Assembly: GCA_023420715.1 (NCBI GenBank)
Contig: JAEZVR010000003.1
Coordinates: 1 to 8,324 of the forward strand
DNA: 8,324 nt
Source: Bacillota bacterium
GTDB taxonomy: Bacteria > Bacillota > Clostridia > Saccharofermentanales > Fastidiosipilaceae
Direction of reading: 5' to 3'
A model generated the notes under the pieces. That model was not told where the DNA came from. It saw only the letters and a program-made list of their open reading frames with translations, and did not search any database. The position numbers were made by a program, and so were the translations under genes. Positions 1 through 6,223 of this stretch are shown here, piece after piece; position 1 is the stretch's first letter; each line of letters opens with the position of its first letter.

Positions 1-6
1 ATATAG

Positions 7-13
7 CCCTCCT
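7..13 (-). promoter_or_regulatory. ribosome binding site of a gene starting just off the left edge
   Basis: Read on the minus strand, AGGAGGG lies seven bases from the window edge, which is the normal spacing to a start codon. This implies that a minus-strand gene begins immediately outside the window. An alternative is an ATG at 40-38 (minus), whose frame stays open to the edge, but its own ribosome site (TAGGAAAA) is poor. The product cannot be known from here. Confidence 0.5.
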
Positions 14-118
14 AACTTGCAAACTACCCAATAAAATCATGGATTGTTTTTCCTATTTTTGTTCCGTAATCATCGACTAAAATAAAACATAAAGTTTCTC
101 CTTTCTCAAATCAAATAC

Positions 119-146
119 AAAATACACTATTTTGGCAAAACATCAA
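119..146 (-). promoter_or_regulatory. candidate promoter for the off-edge minus-strand gene
   Basis: On the minus strand TTGATG (146-141) and TATTTT (124-119) are separated by 16 bases, matching the sigma-A consensus at four of six positions each. A competing pair, TTGCCA (138-133) with TTTGAT (115-110) and a 17-base spacer, overlaps it. Either would make a leader of about 100 bases before the presumed start off the left edge. The stretch is AT-rich, so chance matches are likely. Confidence 0.25.
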
Positions 147-280
147 TCTCATCCACTGAAAAACGCCAAAAACGCCTTAATCAGTTCCCCAAAACAGAAG
201 AACAGTCTTCAACACCTTATCTCGCTGAAACAAAAGGAGCTAAACCCCTGATAAATGAGGTTTTCTCACAACACCCTAGA

Positions 281-308
281 CATTAAACACACCGTCTCAA
301 CGTGCCAT
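281..308. repeat. 28-base imperfect direct repeat, copy A
   Basis: This stretch matches 1202-1229 in the same orientation at 24 of 28 positions. The core is ACCGTCTC, one variable base, then ACGTGCCAT. On the minus strand one frame reads WHVETVCLM here and WHVETVYLM in the other copy, with three of the four differences falling at third codon positions. This hints at decayed coding sequence, but the sample is tiny. Weak similarity continues about 45 bases to the left. Confidence 0.55.
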
Positions 309-406
309 TCGAAGAACATTTGAAGAAATACAGACAACACTACGAACGAGACAGCAGAGACAAGAATACTAAAGATAAATGAACGCACCTAAAAAACCGT
401 GATCAT

Positions 407-438
407 CAAAATAAAAAGCCACCCGTTGCCGAGTGACT
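407..438 (-). terminator. rho-independent terminator after the toxin gene
   Basis: On the minus strand a nine-pair stem (438-430 with 425-417, including two G-T pairs) closes a GCAA loop and is followed by TTTTTATTTT. It begins nine bases after the toxin stop codon, so it ends the antitoxin-toxin transcript. GCAA is a GNRA-type loop, which stabilises RNA hairpins. Confidence 0.85.
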
Positions 439-446
439 TGATTGGC

Positions 447-725
447 TTACATGTTAAATAGATCTGCGTGCGTGCCAGTACGAAATAAGAATAACTCAAC
501 CTCATCCTCATCAATACGATAGACCAAAAGCCAATCTGGTTTGATGTGGCACGCTCGAAAATTTGACCACGGTCCAGTTAGTGCATGATCACGTAAAGAA
601 GTCGGTAAAATCTCTTGCATCGCCAGTTTTTCGACGACTTGATTGAGCAACGTTAAATCCAAACCTCGCTTATGCGCAAGCTTCAAGTCTTTCTTAAAGC
701 GATTGGATGCAACGACTTTAAGCAT
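447..725 (-). CDS. yafQ: YafQ-type mRNA interferase toxin (RelE superfamily)
   Basis: This 92-residue protein is the toxin half of a type II toxin-antitoxin pair. YafQ toxins are RelE-fold endoribonucleases that cut mRNA on the ribosome. The residues linked to activity in E. coli YafQ have counterparts here: H47 in the DHAL motif, H60, D64 and W65 in HIKPDW, and H86 and F90 in the C-terminal GTHADLF. The full-length size and intact motifs argue for a functional toxin. The start ATG (725-723) overlaps the antitoxin end by eight bases, and GAGGTG lies four bases upstream inside the antitoxin gene, so translation is probably coupled. A terminator follows directly. Assignment to the YafQ family is strong; the cleavage specificity is unknown. 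Confidence 0.93.
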   Translation of the reverse strand: MLKVVASNRFKKDLKLAHKRGLDLTLLNQVVEKLAMQEILPTSLRDHALTGPWSNFRACHIKPDWLLVYRIDEDEVELFLFRTGTHADLFNM

Positions 726-996
726 CCAACACCTCGTCCATCAAATCAGAAAACGAATCATAACGCTTATAGCTTTGTGGATCGGTCTTCATCGCTTGAT
801 ATTCACTCAGAGCAGCGACAGTTTCTGGATTTGGTCGTTCTCGCTTAATTTCAAAAGGAATCCGTTGTTCTCGAACAGTTTGACGCAAAAAGATGGTTAC
901 CGCTGTTGTTAAATCCATCCCTAAGTCCTTCAGTAAGGATTGCGCGTCTTTTTTCAAGACAGGATCCAGGTTGATGTTTGTGCTGACCTTAGCCAT
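718..996 (-). CDS. dinJ: RelB/DinJ-family antitoxin
   Basis: This 92-residue protein is the antitoxin partner of the downstream YafQ-type toxin. The N-terminal half (MAKVSTNINLDPVLKKDAQ onward, residues 1 to about 50) has the ribbon-helix-helix pattern of RelB/DinJ proteins, a beta strand followed by two helices including the DLGMDLTTAVTIFLRQ segment. This half dimerises and binds the operator. The C-terminal part (about 51-92) is charged and should wrap the toxin. The ATG at 996 is chosen because AAAGGAGGT (1013-1005) sits eight bases upstream; a longer in-frame reading from 1071 would add 25 residues covering the upstream control region and lacks this support. The pair is expected to repress its own promoter. 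Confidence 0.92.
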   Translation of the reverse strand: MAKVSTNINLDPVLKKDAQSLLKDLGMDLTTAVTIFLRQTVREQRIPFEIKRERPNPETVAALSEYQAMKTDPQSYKRYDSFSDLMDEVLDA

Positions 997-1004
997 AGTA
1001 TCCG

Positions 1005-1013
1005 ACCTCCTTT
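1005..1013 (-). promoter_or_regulatory. ribosome binding site deciding the antitoxin start
   Basis: AAAGGAGGT on the minus strand is a near-perfect match to the 16S 3' end, eight bases before ATG 996. It is stronger than the toxin's internal site, which would favour antitoxin excess. It rules in the 92-residue antitoxin start over the upstream in-frame ATG at 1071. Confidence 0.85.
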
Positions 1014-1048
1014 GGATAAAGGATAGCAAAAAAGTTATCAAAAAGCCA

Positions 1049-1059
1049 ATGAACATGCG
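1049..1059. promoter_or_regulatory. candidate autoregulatory operator upstream of the antitoxin
   Basis: GCCTATTAGGC is a perfect five-plus-five inverted repeat with one central base, 53 bases upstream of the antitoxin ATG. RelB/DinJ antitoxins bind short palindromes near their promoter, so this is a reasonable operator candidate. I could not find a convincing -35/-10 pair around it, which limits confidence. Confidence 0.35.
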
Positions 1060-1153
1060 CCTATTAGGCATATATTAAACGCATTTATAGTGGTTTCTAG
1101 TGGGAATATCGCCCTCCACCATGCGACTCTCGGGGAATCACCGCCAGCATATT

Positions 1154-1190
1154 GCGATAAATGGAGAGCTGAAAACAGGTCTTTTATCGC
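1154..1190. repeat. long imperfect inverted repeat (hairpin)
   Basis: An eight-pair outer stem (GCGATAAA 1154-1161 with TTTATCGC 1183-1190) encloses a second stem, GAGCTG (1166-1171) with CAGGTC (1176-1181), with one G-G mismatch and an AAAA loop. The two stems are joined by a 4-by-1 internal loop. No T-tract follows on either strand, so it does not look like a terminator. It could be part of a small structured RNA or a repeat element. Confidence 0.45.
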
Positions 1191-1201
1191 TCCTTCCGTA
1201 T

Positions 1202-1229
1202 CATCAAATAGACCGTCTCCACGTGCCAT
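1202..1229. repeat. 28-base imperfect direct repeat, copy B
   Basis: This matches 281-308 at 24 of 28 positions in the same orientation. The two copies flank the toxin-antitoxin pair, about 900 bases apart. Copy B begins 12 bases to the right of the hairpin at 1154-1190. Confidence 0.55.
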
Positions 1230-1464
1230 GAGCCGTGCAGATTGATATGTGCTCGCACTGCCAATCTTATCGCTCTGGGGAATTGAACAAGGAAACACAG
1301 GATCAAAATGTGTTTGTCATCCGCGTTAGTAATTTCTTACTAGAACGAGCAGCCGAGCAAACCAACCCATTTCACAAGCTCCCGAAGCACCTGCACGCAT
1401 CCCCAAAAACCATCACCCACCCTTAGACACCAGAAAACCGCCATCTACCAGATTTTTACCCAAC

Positions 1465-1493
1465 AAAAAAGCTTCCTAAACAGGAAGCTTTTT
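1465..1493 (-). terminator. rho-independent terminator of the tRNA-Thr gene
   Basis: A twelve-pair stem (1466-1477 with 1482-1493, core GCTTCC/GGAAGC flanked by A-T pairs) closes an AAAC loop. On the minus strand it begins three bases after the tRNA CCA end and runs into a six-T tract. T-tracts occur on both sides, so it could also stop transcription from the left. Confidence 0.9.
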
Positions 1494-1496
1494 CTC

Positions 1497-1572
1497 TGGA
1501 GCCTGCGGACGGAATCGAACCCCCGACCTGCTGATTACAAATCAGCTGCTCTACCAGCTGAGCTACACAGGC
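1497..1572 (-). tRNA. tRNA-Thr (anticodon UGU)
   Basis: A full 76-base cloverleaf is present with CCA encoded (1499-1497). The acceptor stem GCCTGTG/CGCAGGC pairs throughout with one T-G pair, the D stem is GCTC/GAGC, and the anticodon stem GCTGA/TCAGC holds the loop TTTGTAA, giving anticodon TGT (1539-1537), which reads ACA and related threonine codons. The T loop is TTCGATT. The T stem GGGGG/CCGTC has a G-G mismatch at 51-63 and a G-T pair at 50-64, which is unusual. The discriminator base is T. The gene has its own promoter and terminator and sits immediately after mreB on the same strand. Confidence 0.96.
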
Positions 1573-1588
1573 ATAACGAACGTTGACT

Positions 1589-1617
1589 ATTTTAACCGTT
1601 CAACATCCACTTGTCAA
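1589..1617 (-). promoter_or_regulatory. sigma-A promoter of tRNA-Thr
   Basis: On the minus strand a perfect -35 TTGACA (1617-1612) is followed after exactly 17 bases by TAAAAT (1594-1589), five of six to consensus. The tRNA 5' end lies 16 bases beyond the -10, so the precursor would have a leader of only about ten bases. It starts six bases after the mreB stop codon and no terminator separates them, so some mreB transcripts may read into the tRNA. Confidence 0.85.
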
Positions 1618-1622
1618 GGATA

Positions 1623-2633
1623 TTATTCTCGTTTAAAACTATGAAATTGATCAATCATGGACAATGCGCGACCTGTTCCCAATGCCACACAAGCTTCTGG
1701 ATGTTCTGGAACAATAACAGGAACGCCCAATTTGGTTGAGAGCATTTGATCCAAGCCATAGATTTTAGCACCTCCGCCAGTCAATACCAGGCCTCGTTCC
1801 TTTAAATCTCCAACCAATTCGGGTGGGGTTGCCTCCAAGACCTGACCGACCGCTTCAAATATTTCACCAATTGGATCGGCTAAAGCTTCTAATATATCCA
1901 TCGATGAAACAACCACGTTATCGGGCAAGCCAGTCACCGTATTTCGACCTCGAACAGACATGGTTTTTTCTTCTGGAAGTGGGTAGGCACAACCAATTTT
2001 AATTTTTAAAATTTCAGCTGTTTTTTCACCAATTAAAACCTGATATTTCCGTTTGACGAATTGGACAATCATTTCATCAAAACGATCCCCGGCAACCTTC
2101 AACGAAGCATCCACCACAGGCTCACACATCGATATTACGGCAATATCTGTTGTACCGCCACCAATGTCCACAATCATGCTGCCATAAGGTCTTGTGATAT
2201 CGATACCCGCACCAATGGCCGCTGCAATAGGTTCTTTAATTAAGAGGACCTCCCTTGCCCCAGCATTCTTACAGGCATCTTCAACCGCTTTTTGCTCAAC
2301 AGGGGTCACCACACTTGGAATACAGACAATGACACGAGGTTTAAACAACCCGGATAAAAAACCCTGGTTCACCCGCTCCATAAAGGTTTTGAGCATGACC
2401 TCGGTCACTTTAAAATCTGAAATCACACCATCTCTTAAAGGGCGAACGGCAGCCACAACCTCAGGTGTCCGGCCGATCATGACTTTTGCCTCTTTACCAA
2501 CAGCTAAGACTCGGCCTGTTTGTTGGTTCACAGCAACGACAGAAGGTTCATGCAAAACAATACCTTTGCCTTTTAAATACATCATGATGGTTGCTGTTCC
2601 TAAATCGATACCGATTTCCGCCCCTAATTTCAT
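1623..2633 (-). CDS. mreB: rod-shape-determining actin homologue MreB/Mbl
   Basis: This 336-residue bacterial actin polymerises under the membrane and guides the elongation wall-synthesis machinery in rod cells. The actin-fold ATP-binding motifs are intact: phosphate-1 loop IGIDLGTA (7-14), the KEPIAAAIG segment with the presumed catalytic E134, phosphate-2 DIGGGTTDIAV (156-166), and the adenosine motif LTGGGAKIYGLDQ (284-296). The length is normal. It resembles B. subtilis Mbl as much as MreB (GIVLHEPSVVA, AVGKEAK, TPPEL), so the exact paralogue is uncertain. The start at 2633 is preferred over an in-frame ATG at 2687, because AAGGGG lies just upstream and the family begins this way; the longer reading would start upstream of the -10. 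It is not next to mreC/mreD, so it may be an additional copy. Confidence 0.95.
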   Translation of the reverse strand: MKLGAEIGIDLGTATIMMYLKGKGIVLHEPSVVAVNQQTGRVLAVGKEAKVMIGRTPEVVAAVRPLRDGVISDFKVTEVMLKTFMERVNQGFLSGLFKPRVIVCIPSVVTPVEQKAVEDACKNAGAREVLLIKEPIAAAIGAGIDITRPYGSMIVDIGGGTTDIAVISMCEPVVDASLKVAGDRFDEMIVQFVKRKYQVLIGEKTAEILKIKIGCAYPLPEEKTMSVRGRNTVTGLPDNVVVSSMDILEALADPIGEIFEAVGQVLEATPPELVGDLKERGLVLTGGGAKIYGLDQMLSTKLGVPVIVPEHPEACVALGTGRALSMIDQFHSFKRE

Positions 2634-2667
2634 ATATTCCCCTTCACGAGATCTCAAATATTTATGT

Positions 2668-2676
2668 ATTATATCA
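2668..2676 (-). promoter_or_regulatory. extended -10 promoter of mreB
   Basis: TGATATAAT on the minus strand is a perfect -10 TATAAT (2673-2668) with the upstream TG of extended -10 promoters. No good -35 is visible, which is tolerated by this promoter type. The start of transcription would be near 2661, giving a leader of about 28 bases. Confidence 0.65.
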
Positions 2677-2707
2677 GATATCCACATACCACAGATGGGA
2701 GCCTACC

Positions 2708-3529
2708 ATGCTGAAATGGATTGCCCTTTTTTTGATGACCCTCGATCATTTAGCTTTTTATTTGGGGCGTTTTTTAAGCGGAGAGATTTATACCTTTATG
2801 CGGACCCTTGGCAGATTATCTTTTCCAATTTTTGCTTACTATGTTGTCCTAGGTTATGCCCGCTCTAAATCTTTACCGAAATATTTTCTGCGCCTCATAG
2901 GCTTTGCCTTAGTCACACATGTGGTCATCATCGGCTTTTCACATTTTCAACCCGATCTCTTTTTTGTCAACACCTTATTCACCTTATCACTCGGAATCAT
3001 CCTCATCTTTGGCTATGATCTATGTACCCAGTCGATGCTTGAACTCATGGGACAAGTGCGGCCAATTGGCCAAGAATCGCTATGGACCATCAAACTTAAG
3101 CTCAAACCCATCGCGCTATCTCCCGCAACTGGACTCATCCTGGGCGGTGGTATTTTATGTTGCGTTGCCATTTTAACCACCCTCATTCAACCAGATTATC
3201 AATTCTATGGCTTATTAACGATACTGCTTTTTCACCAGTTGCACATCCAATTAGGGCCTTTTAATCGATCAGAATGTAAACGCCAAGTCCGGATTTATCT
3301 AATCGCGTTTGCGCTCTTCAATTTACTATGGCTTTTTATCCGCACCGTTTTATATTTTGAACCCTTTACTTTCGTTTTGATGCAATGCTTTGCAAGCTTT
3401 GCGCCGGTCCTATTTCCACTTATTTTGCAAGAAAAACGACCCACATTCTGGAGACAACAGTTTTTCTATCTATACTACCCCTTGCATCTGGCGATCTTAA
3501 TGGGTTTCAGTTTTATAGTGCCAGCCTAA
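2708..3529 (+). CDS. TraX-family integral membrane protein (putative acyltransferase)
   Basis: This 273-residue protein is mostly hydrophobic, with about eight or more predicted membrane segments. Its N-terminus (MLKWIALFLMTLDHLAFYL, with D13 and H14) and C-terminus (FFYLYYPLHLAIL, with H260) are the signatures of the TraX family, named for the F-plasmid protein that N-acetylates pilin. Most chromosomal members have no known substrate; surface or polymer acylation is a family-based guess. The ATG at 2708 is chosen because GGGAG (2697-2701) lies six bases before it and the family motif starts there; the longer frame from 2591 would run into the divergent mreB gene. It is divergent from mreB with 74 bases between them. 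No terminator is obvious after it. Confidence 0.85.
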   Translation: MLKWIALFLMTLDHLAFYLGRFLSGEIYTFMRTLGRLSFPIFAYYVVLGYARSKSLPKYFLRLIGFALVTHVVIIGFSHFQPDLFFVNTLFTLSLGIILIFGYDLCTQSMLELMGQVRPIGQESLWTIKLKLKPIALSPATGLILGGGILCCVAILTTLIQPDYQFYGLLTILLFHQLHIQLGPFNRSECKRQVRIYLIAFALFNLLWLFIRTVLYFEPFTFVLMQCFASFAPVLFPLILQEKRPTFWRQQFFYLYYPLHLAILMGFSFIVPA

Positions 3530-3588
3530 ACCGATTCCCACATCCTCATAAACACAGATCTAAATGAGCAGGTATTTTCAAAAAATCA

Positions 3589-3597
3589 TGATAAAAT
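3589..3597 (+). promoter_or_regulatory. extended -10 promoter of leuS
   Basis: TGATAAAAT combines a TG extension with TAAAAT (3592-3597); no good -35 is seen at 17 bases. The leader to the leuS ATG would be only about 22 bases, carrying AAAGGAG (3612-3618), so no long regulatory leader fits. Confidence 0.55.
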
Positions 3598-3625
3598 GAA
3601 TAAGATTTTCTAAAGGAGCAACTTT

Positions 3626-6127
3626 ATGGGTTATTCTGTTGAAATAGATCGCAAATGGCAAGCGATCTGGGCAAAACAACCGTCCAATCAGTTTAATTGG
3701 TCGGATCTAGATGCTAAAGAAAAATTATATATCTTAGAGATGTTCTCCTATCCATCCGGGGCAAAATTGCATGTCGGGCACTGGTATAACTATTCGCTCA
3801 GTGACTCCTACGCGCGTATGAAACAAATGCAAGGCTATGCCGTTTTTCAACCCATGGGTTTTGATGCCTTCGGTTTACCCGCCGAAAATTATGCCATCAA
3901 AACCGGCATTCATCCCATGGATAGCACTTACGAAAATATCCGAACCATGGAACAGCAATTGCGTGAAATGGGCGGACAATTTGCCTGGAATCATGAATTG
4001 GCAACCTGTCATCCAGGTTATTACAAATGGACGCAATGGCTTTTTCTGCAATTGTATAAAAAAGGTTTGGCCTATCGTAAAAAAGCGCCAGTCAATTGGT
4101 GTCCCTCCTGTCATACCGTGCTTGCCAATGAACAAGTGGTCAACGACGGACACTGTGAGCGCTGTGGTACAGAAGTCACCCGTAAGAACCTCACGCAATG
4201 GTTTTTTAAGATTACCGAATACGCCCAAGAATTACTCGACGGTCATGCCGAACTCAATTGGCCAGAAAAAACCATTAAAATCCAACAAAACTGGATTGGT
4301 CGATCCGAAGGAAATGAAATCATTTTCTATGGTGAAAAAGAAGGTAAAATGCTTCAAACACCAGCAGGTGATCCGCTCCCATTAACAGTTTTTACCACAC
4401 GAGCAGACACCTTAATGGGCGTTTCCTATCTTGTCGTTGCCCCAGAAAGCGATCTCTGTGCCCAATTAACCACGCCCGAACATGAAACTGCCATGGCCGC
4501 TTATGTGGCACAAACACGTAAGGCAAGCGATATCGATCGCATGGCTTCCAATCGGGAAAAAACCGGGGTATTTACTGGATCTTATGCCATTCATCCCATC
4601 ACCCAAGAAAAACTGCCCATTTGGGCTTCAGACTATGTCATCGCAGGTTATGGCACCGGTGTTGTGATGGGGGTCCCCGCACATGACGAACGAGATTATG
4701 CCTACGCCCAGGCCTTTAACCTTCCCATCAAACCGGTTATTCGACCACAAGATGAATCTGTCGAGCAGCGCCTGCCCTATTGCGAAAAAGGTGTTTTATA
4801 CCATTCCGGCGCTTATGACGGCCTTACTTCTGCGGATGCCGCTCAAGCCATCATGTCCGATTTAGGCGCAAAAAAACTGGGCAAACCCTGCATTCATTAT
4901 CGTTTAAAAGACTGGTTGGTTTCACGTCAACGCTATTGGGGCGCCCCCATTCCCATCATCCATTGTGAGCACTGCGGGGTTGTTCCCGTTCCCGAAGACC
5001 AACTCCCTGTCGAATTGCCCTACGATGTCGCATTTGAACCCGACGGAAAATCGCCACTGGCAAAGTCAGAAGCTTATATGCAAACCACCTGTCCGTGCTG
5101 TGGTAGACCAGCCAGACGCGACCCAGATACTTTAGATACCTTTGTCTGCTCCTCTTGGTATTATTTGAGATATATTGACCCGCGCAACGATTCCGCTCCC
5201 TTTGATCCAAAAAAAATTGCCAAATTGGCACCTGTAGATGTCTATATTGGCGGAGCGGAACATGCCGCCATGCATTTGCTTTATGCGCGCTTTATCACCA
5301 AAGCCTTGCGCGATATGGGCTATCTCCATTTTGATGAACCTTTTAAGCGTCTCATTCATCAAGGGGTCATCCTCGGCTCTGATGGTTTTAAAATGTCTAA
5401 GTCTAAAGGGAATACTGTTTCTCCAGATACTTATATCGAAGCCTATGGCTCAGATGTTTTCCGCTTGTATCTCGCTTTTGGCTTTGCCTATACAGAAGGT
5501 GGACCATGGAACGACAACGGTGTCAAATCCATCGATAAATTACTGCAACGGATGGCTAGACTAGGACAAGTCATCATCGATCGGCAAGCCCCATTTGAGA
5601 CTGATGACGTGACGCCAAAAACAGAGGCAGAAAAAACCTTAAACCGGGCTCGTCATTTTGCGATAAAAGGGGTTACGCAGGATGCAGAACGCTTCCAGTT
5701 TAATACCTCTGTCGCTCGGATTATGGAATTGGTTAATGCGCTTTACGCCTACATCAATGAAACATCAGAAGATACATTTAATCCTCATTTATTCACCGAT
5801 GTTATCAAGGATTTGTATCTCATTACGGCACCCTTTGCCCCTCACTACATGTCAGAATTATGGGAGAAAATTGGCGGTGGACAAGCTATTTTCCAAACGG
5901 CATGGCCAACCTATTCCGAAGCTGAACTGCAACAAGATACGGTTGAAATTGCAGTCCAAATCAATGGCAAACTGATTACCAAGATGCACGTTGCAACAGA
6001 TTTAACGCCAGATACGGCCAAACCCGAAATCTTAAAGCATCCCACGATTCAGGAACGCATCGCAGACCGAGAAATCAGCAAATTTATTTTTGTACCCAAA
6101 CGACTTGCCAATATCGTCGTCAAATAA
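3626..6127 (+). CDS. leuS: leucyl-tRNA synthetase
   Basis: This cytoplasmic class I synthetase attaches leucine to tRNA-Leu. The 833 residues span the whole family. Visible are the HVGH form of the HIGH motif (49-52) with the FDAFGLPAENYAI segment after it, a zinc-type cysteine cluster (C159, C162, C177, C180), the CP1 editing domain with the threonine-rich TTRADT (257-262) and the GTGVVMGVPAHDERD segment (aspartates 354 and 357) needed to clear mischarged tRNA, a second cysteine cluster (C447, C450, C489, C491, C492), KMSKS (589-593), an anticodon-binding helical domain, and a C-terminal domain ending VQINGK...FVPKRLANIVVK. AAAGGAG lies seven bases before the ATG. It appears to be a single-gene unit with its own promoter and terminator and lacks the T-box leader common in Bacillota. 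Confidence 0.98.
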   Translation: MGYSVEIDRKWQAIWAKQPSNQFNWSDLDAKEKLYILEMFSYPSGAKLHVGHWYNYSLSDSYARMKQMQGYAVFQPMGFDAFGLPAENYAIKTGIHPMDSTYENIRTMEQQLREMGGQFAWNHELATCHPGYYKWTQWLFLQLYKKGLAYRKKAPVNWCPSCHTVLANEQVVNDGHCERCGTEVTRKNLTQWFFKITEYAQELLDGHAELNWPEKTIKIQQNWIGRSEGNEIIFYGEKEGKMLQTPAGDPLPLTVFTTRADTLMGVSYLVVAPESDLCAQLTTPEHETAMAAYVAQTRKASDIDRMASNREKTGVFTGSYAIHPITQEKLPIWASDYVIAGYGTGVVMGVPAHDERDYAYAQAFNLPIKPVIRPQDESVEQRLPYCEKGVLYHSGAYDGLTSADAAQAIMSDLGAKKLGKPCIHYRLKDWLVSRQRYWGAPIPIIHCEHCGVVPVPEDQLPVELPYDVAFEPDGKSPLAKSEAYMQTTCPCCGRPARRDPDTLDTFVCSSWYYLRYIDPRNDSAPFDPKKIAKLAPVDVYIGGAEHAAMHLLYARFITKALRDMGYLHFDEPFKRLIHQGVILGSDGFKMSKSKGNTVSPDTYIEAYGSDVFRLYLAFGFAYTEGGPWNDNGVKSIDKLLQRMARLGQVIIDRQAPFETDDVTPKTEAEKTLNRARHFAIKGVTQDAERFQFNTSVARIMELVNALYAYINETSEDTFNPHLFTDVIKDLYLITAPFAPHYMSELWEKIGGGQAIFQTAWPTYSEAELQQDTVEIAVQINGKLITKMHVATDLTPDTAKPEILKHPTIQERIADREISKFIFVPKRLANIVVK

Positions 6128-6154
6128 AAGCATCCATCGGATGCTTTTATTTTT
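6124..6154 (+). terminator. rho-independent terminator after leuS
   Basis: A twelve-pair stem (6124-6135 with 6139-6150, core AGCATCC/GGATGCT) with a three-base loop is followed by ATTTTT. The left arm overlaps the leuS stop codon TAA (6125-6127). It separates leuS from the transporter operon. Confidence 0.88.
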
Positions 6155-6168
6155 GGCCCTTGTCTTTG

Positions 6169-6197
6169 TTGGCGATCTGCCAAGCAAGTGTTAAAAT
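6169..6197 (+). promoter_or_regulatory. promoter of the NTPase-ABC transporter operon
   Basis: TTGGCG (6169-6174) and TAAAAT (6192-6197) are 17 bases apart, and the -10 carries the TG extension (TGTTAAAAT). The leader is only about 20 bases, so there is no room for a cobalamin or other riboswitch between it and ATG 6224. I see no clear Fur-box palindrome over it. Confidence 0.65.
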
Positions 6198-6223
6198 AAA
6201 AAAACTTGGTATGAGGAGACAAT

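Larger units (their letters stand above)
14..406. other. gene-poor AT-rich region
   Basis: No convincing protein-coding gene was found on either strand here. It contains a candidate minus-strand promoter, a six-codon open frame with a good ribosome site (90-70, minus), a 9-base tandem duplication AAAAACGCC (159-167 and 168-176), and one copy of a 28-base repeat (281-308) shared with 1202-1229. Stop codons are frequent in all frames. The composition is lower in GC than leuS to the right, which fits accessory or decayed DNA. Confidence 0.5.
1072..1465. other. intergenic region with repeat and hairpin, no convincing gene
   Basis: Between the antitoxin control region and the tRNA terminator no frame gives a recognisable protein. 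A minus-strand frame of 86 codons (1298-1038) runs through most of it, but it lacks a good ribosome site, overlaps the antitoxin control region and matches nothing I know. The region holds a long imperfect hairpin (1154-1190), the second 28-base repeat copy (1202-1229), and a six-pair hairpin TAGTAA-TTTC-TTACTA (1327-1342) without a T-tract. It may be remnants of a former gene or a dispersed repeat. Confidence 0.45.

Noticed and set aside
159..176. AAAAACGCC tandem pair as the start of a repeat array
   Set aside because: Only two copies are present and there is no regular spacing, so it is not CRISPR-like or a clear iteron set.
718..1071. 117-residue version of the antitoxin
   Set aside because: The extra 25 residues would cover the presumed control region, while a near-perfect ribosome site supports the ATG at 996.
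1038..1298. 86-codon minus-strand frame as a real gene
   Set aside because: It lacks a good ribosome site, overlaps the antitoxin control region and has no recognisable motif. The repeat comparison favours a different frame. It is kept only as an unexplained region.
1235..1426. 63-codon plus-strand frame between the antitoxin and the tRNA
   Set aside because: No ribosome site, no motif and no neighbour on that strand; the length is expected by chance.
2194..2868. 224-codon plus-strand open frame across the mreB start and the TraX gene
   Set aside because: It is antisense to the well-conserved mreB and then out of frame within traX; its protein matches no family and it has no ribosome site.
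3837..4385. 182-codon plus-strand open frame, and other frames, inside leuS
   Set aside because: They lie wholly inside leuS, whose motifs are continuous; these are out-of-frame shadows.
6155..6223. Cobalamin or other riboswitch ahead of the transporter operon
   Set aside because: The promoter lies within this 69-base gap and leaves a leader of about 20 bases, too short for a riboswitch.
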